Shown here one piece after another: positions 1-8,318 of a stretch of DNA of 64,000 nt. The translations under genes and the position numbers were made by a program. The stretch is from positions 62,001 through 126,000 of the forward strand of contig NZ_PPCN01000013.1 of the NCBI RefSeq assembly GCF_002906165.1. Reading direction: 5' to 3'. Below the pieces are notes generated by a model that worked only from the letters and a program-made list of their open reading frames with translations, was not told the origin of the DNA and made no database searches. The stretch's first letter is position 1; each line of letters opens with the position of its first letter. The DNA is from Roseibium marinum (GTDB lineage Bacteria; Pseudomonadota; Alphaproteobacteria; Rhizobiales; Stappiaceae).

Positions 1-780
1 TGGCCGCATATGAACGTTGCCGCCAATGTCGCGTTCCCGCTCGAGTCCGCCGGCAAGAAACGCTCCGCGGTTTCCGCAAGGGTCGCCGAATGCCTGGAAA
101 CAGTCGCCCTGACACCCTTCGTCAAGCGCAAGCCGGCGGAGCTTTCCGGCGGCCAGCGCCAGCGGGTGGCACTGGCCCGCTGTCTGGCGCAAGGGGCGGG
201 GACCGTGTTGATGGATGAGCCGCTGGCCAATCTCGATCCGCATCTGCGCAGCGCCATGGAAGAAGAGCTAGCCGCTTTTCACAGCGCGAGCGGCGCGACC
301 ACCTTGTTCATCACCCACGACCAGCGCGAGGCGATGGCTCTTGCCGACAAGGTGGCGGTGATGTGGGACGGCGAGATCCTTCAGGTGGACGATCCCGACA
401 CACTCTACCGGCGGCCGATGTCCAAACGCGTTGCGGGCTTTATCGGCCGCAGCACCCTGGTGCCCGTGACGGTCGTGCGCGTGGAAGGGGATGAAGCGGA
501 CGTCAGGCTCGGCGGGGTCACCCTGGAAGTGGCATGTCCCAGAGAGACTGTGCCCGGACCGGCAACGCTGCTGCTGCGGCCGGAACATCTGGTGCTGGCG
601 ACCGGGTCGCACGGATTTGCCGCCACAGTCCAGCAGACAATCTATCGCGGTGGCTATTGGGAAGTTTTCGTCAGGGTCGCGGGGATCGAGCAGGATCTGA
701 TGATGGTGCTTCCCCGCAAGGCGGAGCCGGGAGAGACGCTGCGGCTCGCTATTCTGCGCGGCTGGGTGTTGCCTGAGTAG
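1..780 (+). CDS. ABC transporter ATP-binding protein, 5'-truncated by window edge
   Basis: Cytoplasmic ATPase subunit of an Fbp/Pot-type importer. The frame is open from base 1 (reading W-P-H-M-N-V), so the start and the Walker A loop lie upstream of the window. Visible motifs are the signature LSGGQRQRVALAR near nt 142, Walker B VLMDEPLANLD, the H-loop FITHDQ and a C-terminal TOBE-like region (about the last 95 residues). The sequence most resembles ferric iron or polyamine/phosphonate ATPases. It converges on the permease gene at 925-2625, so it is not in the same operon, yet that permease/binding-protein pair has no other ATPase beside it. Partnership with it is possible but unproven; the true partner genes may lie upstream. 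Confidence 0.85.
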   Translation, partial: WPHMNVAANVAFPLESAGKKRSAVSARVAECLETVALTPFVKRKPAELSGGQRQRVALARCLAQGAGTVLMDEPLANLDPHLRSAMEEELAAFHSASGATTLFITHDQREAMALADKVAVMWDGEILQVDDPDTLYRRPMSKRVAGFIGRSTLVPVTVVRVEGDEADVRLGGVTLEVACPRETVPGPATLLLRPEHLVLATGSHGFAATVQQTIYRGGYWEVFVRVAGIEQDLMMVLPRKAEPGETLRLAILRGWVLPE

Positions 781-924
781 GGCCTAATACCAAAGAGTGT
801 TGATTATGACTCATCTGACCGGTTTTGGACGCCCTTCGGGCTGCGTTGCACGTCTTGTCCGATAGCCCGCTGCCACAGCCTTCCGTCTTCATCCCGAGGA
901 GGATCGTGGAACAAGGGCGGCCCC

Positions 925-2625
925 TCAATCCTTCCAGGGAATGGTCCCGGCCGGAACCCGTCCGGCCAGGGCATTCATGCCCAGCATAATGACGATGGTG
1001 GCAAGGACTACGACGGCGGACATGGCCGCCGCAAGGGTGGTGTAGCCGCCGTCCTCATAGTTGAAGATGGTCGTGCCGATGGTCTCGTTGCCGGTGGACC
1101 AGAGCAGGGCGGAGACGGTGACTTCGTTATAGGCCGTCAGGAAGACGAGAATGGCGCCGGAGGCCGCCGAGGGGGCGGCGAGCGGCGCGAAGATCTTGCG
1201 CATGCGGCGGAAGAAACCGGCGCCGGAAACCCTGGCGGCATCCTCCAGAGAGGTATCCATCTGCAGGAAGGCGGCCGCGACCGGTTTCAGGCCGACGGCG
1301 AGAAACACAGAGACATAGGCGATCAGGATGATCCACAGCGTGCCGTAGATCGAGACGCCAATGAACGGCAATGGCCGGATGAAGGCGAGAATGAAGGCGA
1401 TGGACATGACCAGGCCCGGCACCGCGAAGGCGATTTCGGACTGGGTGAACGCGGCACCCGCCCAGCGGCGGTGACCCGCCTGCCGGTGCGCCAGATAATA
1501 GCCGAGCAGCAGGCTGATCAGGGCGATAACCGCCGCGGCAACGCCGGCGATGAAGGTCGAGTTGGTAAAGGCGCGCAGGGTCACCGATTGCCGCCACAAT
1601 ACCTCGGTGAAATTGTCCAGTGTCAGCGTATCGGCCGAGAGCGGCAGGCCGTAGGTCCTGACCAGGGCGGTTGCCAGAAGCGAGGCCGCCGGCAACAGCA
1701 GCACGCAGGCCACAAACAGCCAGACAAGCGCTTCCACATAAGGTCTTCTGCGGCCGAGGGAAATGGCGAGCGGATCCTGCGGCAAGCCGATCAGGCTGGT
1801 GCGCATGCGCTGTTGCAGCAGGCTCTGGATCAGGATGGCGGCGAGTGCCACCAGCGCCAGGATGACCGAGATGACGGCGACGTTCGGCAGCACGTCCGGT
1901 CCGAAGCTGGCCAGCCGCCGCCACACCAGAACCGGCAGTGTGGTGTAGCGGGCGGGAATACCGATCAGGGCATTGATGCCGAAATTTCCCAGGGCGGCGA
2001 CGAAGGCAAGGGCGAAGCCCGCCAGCAGCGAGGGGCCGAGCAGCGGCAGGGTGATGCGCCGGAGCATGGTGAAGGCGCCGGCACCGGAGGTTCTGGCCGC
2101 GTCCGACAATTCCCTCGGGAAGGATCTGAGCGCGGCGCGCACCAGAAGAAACACCAGCGGGGCGTGCTGCAGGGTGAGCAGGAGAACCAGACCCTCGCGC
2201 GAATAAAGCGGATGGGTGGAGCCCAGCTCCGGCGCCAGCCCCAGCCAGCGTAGCACGGGGCTCGCCGGTCCGAGCGCCTGGATCCAGGCGATGGCCGTCA
2301 CATGCGGCGGGATCATCATCGGCAGCAGGATCAAGAACACCAGAATGCCCTTGGCGCGGATATCCGTCAGGCCGATCAGCAGAGCCAGGAATGTCCCGAG
2401 AAATGTCGCGGCGAGCGCGGACAGAAAGCTGCTTTCGATGGAATGCCAAAGTGCGCGCTGCACCGACCGGCTCCGCACGGCTTCGAGAAGCGGCCCGAAG
2501 TCGATGCCGCTCTCGCTCGTCAGTCCGGTTTTGAAAAGAAGAAGAAGCGGCAGGCCGCAGATCACCGTGGCGCCGGCAACAAGGAGCAGGAGTGTTGATT
2601 TTTCGACTGTTGGTGTGGTTTGCAA
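925..2625 (-). CDS. Fused double-domain ABC permease, FbpB type
   Basis: Inner-membrane permease of an Fe(III)/phosphonate-type importer. The 566 residues hold two binding-protein-dependent transport domains in tandem, about 12 hydrophobic segments. Each half has an EAA coupling loop: DAARTSGAGAFTMLRRI in the first and DAARVSGAGFFRRMRKI in the second. Length and two-domain layout match FbpB/SfuB. The predicted start is TTG at 2625; the ATG just upstream (2674 region) is in another frame. It lies downstream of the binding-protein gene on the same strand, with a hairpin and a palindromic repeat in between. The substrate cannot be told from the sequence. Confidence 0.85.
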   Translation of the reverse strand: MQTTPTVEKSTLLLLVAGATVICGLPLLLLFKTGLTSESGIDFGPLLEAVRSRSVQRALWHSIESSFLSALAATFLGTFLALLIGLTDIRAKGILVFLILLPMMIPPHVTAIAWIQALGPASPVLRWLGLAPELGSTHPLYSREGLVLLLTLQHAPLVFLLVRAALRSFPRELSDAARTSGAGAFTMLRRITLPLLGPSLLAGFALAFVAALGNFGINALIGIPARYTTLPVLVWRRLASFGPDVLPNVAVISVILALVALAAILIQSLLQQRMRTSLIGLPQDPLAISLGRRRPYVEALVWLFVACVLLLPAASLLATALVRTYGLPLSADTLTLDNFTEVLWRQSVTLRAFTNSTFIAGVAAAVIALISLLLGYYLAHRQAGHRRWAGAAFTQSEIAFAVPGLVMSIAFILAFIRPLPFIGVSIYGTLWIILIAYVSVFLAVGLKPVAAAFLQMDTSLEDAARVSGAGFFRRMRKIFAPLAAPSAASGAILVFLTAYNEVTVSALLWSTGNETIGTTIFNYEDGGYTTLAAAMSAVVVLATIVIMLGMNALAGRVPAGTIPWKD

Positions 2626-2645
2626 CGGTCTTACCGCCGTTTCCC

Positions 2646-2699
2646 GACGTCATTCCGGATCGGCGCGCGGCTTTCGCTGCACTTGTCCGCAATGACGTC
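2646..2699. repeat. Palindromic intergenic repeat
   Basis: Imperfect inverted repeat of about 54 bp whose ends are gacgtcattccgga and tccgcaatgacgtc. It sits between the binding protein and permease genes. The right half (ttcgctgcacttgtccgcaatgac) resembles the stretch at 5740-5770, so it looks like one member of a dispersed family. Confidence 0.5.
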
Positions 2700-2713
2700 T
2701 AGGGAGTGGGGGA

Positions 2714-2738
2714 GACAGCGCGGAAAACCCGCGCTGTC
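2714..2738 (-). terminator. Hairpin after the binding-protein gene
   Basis: Perfect 10-bp inverted repeat (gacagcgcgg / ccgcgctgtc, loop aaaac) just downstream of the binding-protein stop and before the permease start. It has no long T tract, so partial termination or mRNA 3'-end protection is more likely than full termination. Confidence 0.55.
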
Positions 2739-2761
2739 CGGTTTGGTATGCCTCGAACGGA

Positions 2762-3742
2762 TCAGCCGCCGAAGATTTCGGTGAACTTCAGCTTGTTGGC
2801 CTGGTCCTGTTCCAGCGCCTCGGCCGGATCGAAAGCCATCAGCTTGATCCGGTCGCGGGCCGGGAAGCCTTCGGGAGCCTGAACGCCCGGGTGGGCCGGC
2901 AGGTACCCCTGGGAAGCCGCCAGCTTCTGGCCGTCTTCGGAAATCAGGAAGTCAACGAAGGCTTTCGCGGCAGCCGGGTTCCGCGCGGTGGAAAGGATCG
3001 CGACCGGCTCGGTGACGGCGGAAACGCCTTCCTCGGGGAAGACGAACTCGACCGGCGCGCCTTTCAGCTTTTCGCGGATCGGCAGGAAGTCGACGACGAA
3101 GCCGTAGAGCTTTTCACCGCCGGCGATGGCCTTGTAGGTGCCGCCATTGCCGCCCTGGGGATTGGCGCCCTGCTCGGCGAGACCTTCGTAAAAAGCCCAG
3201 CCGAGATCAGGGTTGGACGTCAGCGCCGTCATGTGGATGGTCGCTGCACCGGAGGTCAGCGGTGACGGCATGGCCAGCTTGTCCTTGGCGTCCGCTTTCA
3301 GCAGATCCTTGTAGGATGTCGGCTTCATCGGGGCATTGGTGTTGTACATGATGCCGGTGGTGATCAGCTTGGTGGAGAAGTAGCTCTTGTCCTTGTCCAT
3401 GATCGCCGGATCGTAGGCGGAAACATTAGCGCCCTCGTGGGCCATCAGGCGGCCTTCCTTCTTCAGGCCTTCCATGGTGACCATGTCGGCGATCAGCAGG
3501 ACGTCCGGCTTCGGTGCGCCGGCTTCGAATTCGGCGCGCAGTTTCGCCATCACCTTGGTGGTGCCGTCGCGCACCCACTCGACGTCGACGTCGGGATACA
3601 TGGCGGTGAAGGCATCCACGGTCGCCTGTGCGTCCGCGTTCGGCTGGGAGGTGTAAAGAACGAGTTTGCCGGAAACATCTTCGGCGAAAGCGGATGTGGA
3701 GACGGCGGCCAGAAGGCCGGCTGCAACGAGAAGTCTTTTCAT
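2762..3742 (-). CDS. Extracellular solute-binding protein, FbpA/AfuA-like
   Basis: Periplasmic binding protein of 326 residues. The start is ATG at 3742, because it begins a clean signal peptide (MKRLLVAAGLLAAVSTSAFA, cleaved before EDVSG). The mature N-terminus KLVLYTSQPNADAQ is typical of the Fe(III)/2-aminoethylphosphonate/thiamine binding superfamily. The canonical FbpA tyrosine pair is not evident (the region reads SYFSTKLITTGIMYN), so an iron substrate is not assured and an organophosphonate or similar anion is possible. The fused permease follows on the same strand, and the gene is divergent from gnd. Confidence 0.82.
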   Translation of the reverse strand: MKRLLVAAGLLAAVSTSAFAEDVSGKLVLYTSQPNADAQATVDAFTAMYPDVDVEWVRDGTTKVMAKLRAEFEAGAPKPDVLLIADMVTMEGLKKEGRLMAHEGANVSAYDPAIMDKDKSYFSTKLITTGIMYNTNAPMKPTSYKDLLKADAKDKLAMPSPLTSGAATIHMTALTSNPDLGWAFYEGLAEQGANPQGGNGGTYKAIAGGEKLYGFVVDFLPIREKLKGAPVEFVFPEEGVSAVTEPVAILSTARNPAAAKAFVDFLISEDGQKLAASQGYLPAHPGVQAPEGFPARDRIKLMAFDPAEALEQDQANKLKFTEIFGG

Positions 3743-4040
3743 GTGACAGATCCTTTGCGCGGAACCGCTGGATGGAATGCGGATGACCTCCCGCGTAACA
3801 GGCTTGTGTGACAGATTTTTTTGATTGCCGGGTAAAAGTCGCCGAGGCGTCATTTTATCTGACTTTCCGGCTCAGCTTTGATTGCGGGGTGCGTCTCTCA
3901 AATTGTATCCGCCGGGATGCAAGCATTGCCGGAACGTCAGCGGTCGGCTATCACCGGCTCAACAGACATCGCAGCGGGATGAAGCGAATGCATTCCGCGT
4001 GGGTCTATGACCTGAATCGATTTAAGGGGAGGCGCAGTTC
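3743..4040. other. Divergent intergenic region, binding protein / gnd
   Basis: About 300 bp holding the promoters of two divergent genes. It is more AT-rich than the flanks. A TGA-N9-TCA match to the short RirA iron box occurs at 3860-3874 but is too degenerate to rely on. No ORF is supported here. Confidence 0.4.
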
Positions 4041-5456
4041 ATGAGCTCTGTTGCGGAAATCGGCCTGATCGGCCTTGGAACAATGGGCGGCAATCTGGCG
4101 CTCAACATTGCCGAACACGGCTTTCAGATCGCGGTCTACAACCGGACAACCGAGAAAACCGGCCAGTTCATCGAAAAGGCCGGCGATCTTGCCGAAAAAC
4201 TCGTGCCGACCGAGACGCTCGAGGACTTCGTCGCCGCGATCAAGCAGCCGCGCGCGGTGATCCTGATGGTGCCGGCCGGCGAGGCGGTCGATGCGCAGAT
4301 CGAGGCACTGCGGCCGCTGCTGGACAGCGGGGACCTGATCATCGACGCGGGCAACGCCAATTATCACGACACCAACCGCCGCGCCGCCGAGGCCGCCGAA
4401 AAAGGCCCGCGCTTCATGGGGATAGGCGTTTCCGGCGGAGAGGAAGGCGCCCGCTTCGGTCCCTCCATCATGGGCGGCGGCGCCAGGGACGCCTGGGACC
4501 AGGTCGGTCATATTCTCGAAGCGATTTCCGCCAAGCACGACAGCGAGCCCTGCGCGGCCTATCTGGGCGAAGCCGGAGCGGGTCATCTGGTCAAGACGGT
4601 CCATAACGGCATCGAATATGCCGACATGCAGATGATCGCCGAAGTCTATGGCGTCATGCGCGACGGCTTCGGTCTGTCGGCGGCGGAGATCGGCGGCGTT
4701 CTGGAAAAATGGAACGGCGGCATCCTGCAGTCCTACCTGATCGAGATTTCCGGCAAGGTCGCCAAAACGGCGGATCCGGAAACCGGCAGGCCGATGCTGG
4801 ACATCATCCTGGACAAGGCGGGCCAGAAGGGCACCGGCCGCTGGACGGCCATCGAAGCCTTGATGCTGGGCACACCGGCCAGCGCCATCGAGGCGGCTGT
4901 CGCGGCCCGCAACATGTCGGCCCGGCTGGACGAGCGCAAAGCGGGCGAGGTCGAATTCGGCGTAGCGCCGACAGAGATGGACCGCGAGGCGGTGACCATC
5001 GATGCGCTGGAAGCCGCGCTGGTCGCCGGCAAGATCATCTGCTACGCGCAGGGCTTCGGCCTGATCCTGGAAGCCGCCAGGCAATATGGCTGGGCCATGC
5101 CGCTGCCGCGGATCGCCCGGATCTGGCGCAACGGCTGCATCATCCGCTCCGCCATGCTCAACGACATGTCGTCCGCTCTGGCAGACGACGCGGAGCGCAA
5201 CCTGATGCTGGCGCCGTTCTTCTCCGAAAAGCTGAAGGAAACCGAGGCCAGCCTGCGGCAGGTGGTGGCGCAGGCGGCGCTGCACGGCCTGCCGGTTCCC
5301 GCGCTCTCCGCGGCGCTGTCCTATTTCGACATCATGCGCACGTCCCGCTCCACCGCCAACATGCTGCAGGGCCAGCGCGACTTCTTCGGCGCCCACGGTT
5401 TCGAGCGCACCGACAAGGCCGGCAGCGGCTTTCACGGCCCCTGGGCGATGGGGTGA
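4041..5456 (+). CDS. gnd: 6-phosphogluconate dehydrogenase, decarboxylating
   Basis: Cytosolic pentose phosphate enzyme: 6-phosphogluconate + NADP+ to ribulose 5-phosphate + CO2 + NADPH. The 471 residues match the usual length. The Rossmann motif is GLIGLGTMGGNLALNIAEHG near residue 8; the substrate loop GVSGGEEGARFGPSIMGGG lies near residue 130; the catalytic helix KTVHNGIEYADMQ near 185 carries the conserved Lys, His, Asn and Glu. The C-terminal all-alpha dimer domain is complete. Start ATG is preceded by ggggaggcg. It is monocistronic here, with a weak GC hairpin (5513-5534) downstream. Confidence 0.97.
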   Translation: MSSVAEIGLIGLGTMGGNLALNIAEHGFQIAVYNRTTEKTGQFIEKAGDLAEKLVPTETLEDFVAAIKQPRAVILMVPAGEAVDAQIEALRPLLDSGDLIIDAGNANYHDTNRRAAEAAEKGPRFMGIGVSGGEEGARFGPSIMGGGARDAWDQVGHILEAISAKHDSEPCAAYLGEAGAGHLVKTVHNGIEYADMQMIAEVYGVMRDGFGLSAAEIGGVLEKWNGGILQSYLIEISGKVAKTADPETGRPMLDIILDKAGQKGTGRWTAIEALMLGTPASAIEAAVAARNMSARLDERKAGEVEFGVAPTEMDREAVTIDALEAALVAGKIICYAQGFGLILEAARQYGWAMPLPRIARIWRNGCIIRSAMLNDMSSALADDAERNLMLAPFFSEKLKETEASLRQVVAQAALHGLPVPALSAALSYFDIMRTSRSTANMLQGQRDFFGAHGFERTDKAGSGFHGPWAMG

Positions 5457-5813
5457 GGTCATTCGTGCCTTCCGCGGTCCATGTTTTGCGGACGGCAGGG
5501 AAATAAAGGCGCGGCCCCGGCCTCGAGCGGGGCCTCTCCCGTGCAAGCCGCATTGAAGGTCCCTGCTCAAGGCCGGAACAGTTCGGGAGGGGATATCTGG
5601 CCCGTATTCTCTCCGTGACTCCCCGGACAAGCGCAACGAACAAGCGCAGCGAAGATCCGGAAGCCAGCGGATAATCCGCGCGTCGGCGCGACCTTTATCA
5701 AACAGGTGTTCGCTGCGCTCGCGCCGATGCGCTGGGTTCCGGTGCGGCGTTCGCCGCACTCGTGCGGAATGACAGCGCGCTGGTGCGCGCCAGCGGGCAG
5801 TTGGACCTCTTTC
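5457..5813. other. Intergenic stretch with repeat fragments
   Basis: About 355 bp between convergent gnd and the TIM-barrel gene. It holds a short GC hairpin (5513-5519 with 5528-5534) that may end gnd transcription, and near 5726-5772 a segment (cggcgttcgccgcactc, then gtgcggaatgac) related to the palindromic repeat at 2646-2699. No coding sequence is supported. Confidence 0.45.
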
Positions 5814-6632
5814 CTACTGCGCCAGACCCAGCGCCGACATGTTGGCGATGGAGGCCGGGAGGCCGGAGTGGTCGCGCAGTTCGACGATCAGGCGTGGCGT
5901 GCTGGTGAGTTTGCCGAGGGCGGCGAAGACCGCGTGCCAGTTGACGGTGCCTTCGCCGAGGGTCCAGTGGCGGTCGGCGTAGCCGTCGGCATCCTGAAGA
6001 TGGATGTGCGCCAGGTTGTTGCCGGCGGCCTTGACGTAATAATCGACCGGCGGGGCACCCGTGGAGCCGTGGGCGTAATGGGCGTGACCGGTGTCGATGG
6101 AGATCCTGACCGCTTTTGAGCCGAAGCTTCGCGCCAGCTCGACACGGGCATGGGGGTCCTTGTCCTCGATGTTCTCGATAACAAGCTCGCAGCCGATGTC
6201 CTCGGCGCGCTTGACCGCGTCCTTCATGGTCAGATGGCAGAGTTCGATCTTGTCGGCGCGGCCGGTGTCGTAATTGTCGAGATTGTTGTGGTCCCAGGTG
6301 GAATAGGGGCTGTGCACCACCATATGGGTGCCGCCGAGGGCTTCGCAGACCTCAAGACCCTGAAGCAGACGCTTCTTTACGATCTCGCGGACATCGACGT
6401 CGCGTGTGTCGATGGTGAACCCCCAGAACGGCCCGTGAATGCCGACCCGGCCCTGGTGGCCGTCGAGGAGCTGTTTCGCCTTCTCGACCAGCGGCTTCCA
6501 GTCGCCGTTGAGTACCTCGGCCGGCCAGAAATCCTGAAGCTCCAGATCGCGCGGCTTGTCGAGCATCAGCTTGCGGTAGGTTTCCAGGGACTTGATGGAG
6601 AGAGCGGCGCCAAGGACGGGAAGATCGGGCAT
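5814..6632 (-). CDS. Sugar phosphate isomerase/epimerase family TIM-barrel protein
   Basis: A 272-residue xylose-isomerase-like TIM barrel (AP endonuclease 2 family). The expected metal ligands are visible: Glu in LVIENIED (about 150), Asp/His in ISIDTGHAHYAHG (about 180), His in LAHIHLQDADGY (about 210) and Glu in RLIVELRD (about 250). Such proteins isomerise or epimerise keto-sugars or inosose derivatives. It sits alone, followed on the same strand (87 bp upstream) by a hydroxyacid reductase gene, which suggests a small shared operon. The substrate is unknown; an iol-related role is possible because a large inositol regulon is in the window. Confidence 0.8.
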   Translation of the reverse strand: MPDLPVLGAALSIKSLETYRKLMLDKPRDLELQDFWPAEVLNGDWKPLVEKAKQLLDGHQGRVGIHGPFWGFTIDTRDVDVREIVKKRLLQGLEVCEALGGTHMVVHSPYSTWDHNNLDNYDTGRADKIELCHLTMKDAVKRAEDIGCELVIENIEDKDPHARVELARSFGSKAVRISIDTGHAHYAHGSTGAPPVDYYVKAAGNNLAHIHLQDADGYADRHWTLGEGTVNWHAVFAALGKLTSTPRLIVELRDHSGLPASIANMSALGLAQ

Positions 6633-6719
6633 GAGAATACCTGCTGTGGGAACGGGAAAGGTTGCCTGCCTGATACGGCGGCATCCTTGACATTATTGCG
6701 ACGACTTGTCCTGAAATCC

Positions 6720-7667
6720 TCAGTATCCACGTTTTCTGTCGACACTGTGCGGAATCGTCCCGGAGCTGAAATAGCGCGCGATATTGCCGGCGACGATTTT
6801 GGAGGCGGTGCTTCTGGTTGTCGGCGCCGAGACATGCGGAAGCACGGTGACTTTCTCGTGCAGCCAGAGCGGATCGGAAGGGGGCAGGGGTTCCTTTTCG
6901 AACACGTCGAGCACCGCATGCGCGAGCGGTCCGTGCTCCAGGGCCGCGATCAGCGCCTGCGTGTCCAGGATCGGGCCGCGTGCGAAATTGATGAGGCAGG
7001 CACCCTGCTTGCAGGCCTGTAATTCCGCGGCGCCGATCATGCCGCGTGTCTCGCCGGTCAGCGGCATGAGGAGCACGACGATGTCCGATTGCTTCAAGAC
7101 CGTGCGCAGGCCCTCCGGCCCATGGTGGCATTGAATGCCGTCCAGTGTCTTTTCGCTGCGGCTCCAACCAAGGACATTGAAACCATTGGCTCTGAGACGC
7201 CGCGCCGCGGCGCTGCCGAGATTGCCGATACCGAGAATGCCGACCGTGCGTTCCGCCGCTGGCCGGAGTTCGTGCTCGTGCCAGATCTTCCGGCGTTGCT
7301 GGGCCATGTAACGCGGCATGTCCCGGTGCAAATAAAGCGTCCAGGCGAGCACGGCCTCCGACATGGTTTCCGCCATTTGCGGGTCGGTAAGACGCACGAT
7401 CAGCGGGCCGTCTTCGGGGAGCTCGGCCATCAGCCGCTCGACGCCGGCCCACAGGCTCTGGACCCAGACGAGGTTTGGAAGCGCGGCGACTTCCGCCGGG
7501 TCGGGATTAGCGACGATCGCCACTGTCGCGTCGCGGCGTTCTTCGTCCGTCAGGTCGGCGAAGGGCTTTATTTCGGCGATCCCCGCAAGGGCCGCCGGCA
7601 GGACATTGTCCCAGGCCAGCCGGTCCCCCGAAGGTGACTGCGACACAAAAGGGATGAGAGGTCTCAT
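6720..7667 (-). CDS. ghrA: Glyoxylate/hydroxypyruvate reductase A-like dehydrogenase
   Basis: NAD(P)H-dependent D-2-hydroxyacid dehydrogenase of 315 residues, the GhrA length. The nucleotide-binding motif is VGILGIGNLGSAAARRL near residue 145. Catalytic residues are Arg in NFARGPILD (about 230), Glu in FEKEPLPPSDPLW and His in LPHVSAPT (about 280). It probably reduces glyoxylate or hydroxypyruvate. The start ATG (7667) overlaps the stop of the upstream VOC remnant in a 4-nt ATGA junction, a sign that the two were once translationally coupled. Confidence 0.88.
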   Translation of the reverse strand: MRPLIPFVSQSPSGDRLAWDNVLPAALAGIAEIKPFADLTDEERRDATVAIVANPDPAEVAALPNLVWVQSLWAGVERLMAELPEDGPLIVRLTDPQMAETMSEAVLAWTLYLHRDMPRYMAQQRRKIWHEHELRPAAERTVGILGIGNLGSAAARRLRANGFNVLGWSRSEKTLDGIQCHHGPEGLRTVLKQSDIVVLLMPLTGETRGMIGAAELQACKQGACLINFARGPILDTQALIAALEHGPLAHAVLDVFEKEPLPPSDPLWLHEKVTVLPHVSAPTTRSTASKIVAGNIARYFSSGTIPHSVDRKRGY

Positions 7668-7903
7668 GCGGCGAATACTCCAGCCTGGTCGGCAAAGCCC
7701 CTGATTTCGGCCGGGTTGCCGGAAGGGTCTTCGAGAAACATGGTGCGTTGTTCGCCGGGTAGGCCTTCAAAGCGGATCATGGGTGCGACGACAAGGGTAT
7801 TACCAGATCGGCGAAACTGAAACTCCGGCAAACGTTCCTCCCAAGCGATATCGTTGCCATTCAGGGATGATTGTAGAGGTTTTCGAGCAACTTCAAGAAT
7901 CAC
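7664..7903 (-). pseudogene. C-terminal remnant of a VOC-family (glyoxalase-like) protein
   Basis: The 79-codon frame ends in a sequence typical of the C-terminal half of VOC proteins: APMIRFEGLPGEQRTMFLED followed by PSGNPAEIRGFAD. This family is usually about 130-145 residues, and the first half with its metal-binding beta-alpha-beta module is missing. In frame, the reading extends only to a stop at 7934-7936 and encodes no recognisable VOC sequence before about WEERL. The break coincides with a shift into AT-rich DNA. A truncated or replaced 5' end is the simplest reading; a short functional protein is less likely. Confidence 0.7.
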
Positions 7904-8318
7904 TTTCCGAAAGAAAATTAGGATTGGTGACGATTACAGGCACGAAAATGTCGTTTGCAGGCATGTCCCTGAAATTAGTCATATGAATGGTATGAGAAGT
8001 GCAGCTATACTGTTGTGCTAAAGGCAGCATAATGCAATTGTATTGACCGTAACGCCCCAGGCCGGATCATAATACCCGATATGACCTTCCATCTGAATGG
8101 AGAGGTTGAGGCATGGGTGTCAGAGCAAGAACAGCGTATATGCGTCAGATGAAGGCCTTGTTGAATAAAAATAATCTCGCAGCCTTCTTGGTCAATATGC
8201 GTTCTTTGCTCGTAATACCTTTTCTTTGGATGTGCCGGGAAGTAAATACTTTTAAAGAAGTGTTTTCTCATCGTGCCCAATTCAAACTTAAGCAAACAGA
8301 CTACACAGGAGTACCCTC
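7904..8318. other. AT-rich intergenic region upstream of betaine transporter
   Basis: About 415 bp of markedly AT-richer DNA than either flank. It probably carries the promoter of the betaine ABC operon. Two short frames (8005-8295 minus, 8113-8322 plus) overlap each other and have no recognisable domain or clear ribosome site, so neither is called. The sudden composition change next to the VOC remnant suggests inserted or rearranged DNA. Confidence 0.5.

Noticed and set aside
3860..3874. TGA-N9-TCA match to a RirA iron box before the binding-protein gene
   Set aside because: Only six fixed bases; a chance match in 300 bp is quite likely, and the iron substrate itself is uncertain.
5513..5534. 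GC hairpin after gnd as a firm terminator
   Set aside because: Stem of only 7 bp with no T tract; noted within the intergenic entry but not called.
4005..5759. 584-codon minus-strand frame opposite gnd
   Set aside because: It is antisense to a clear, full-length gnd, has no recognisable domain and the odd composition typical of a frame shadow in GC-rich DNA.
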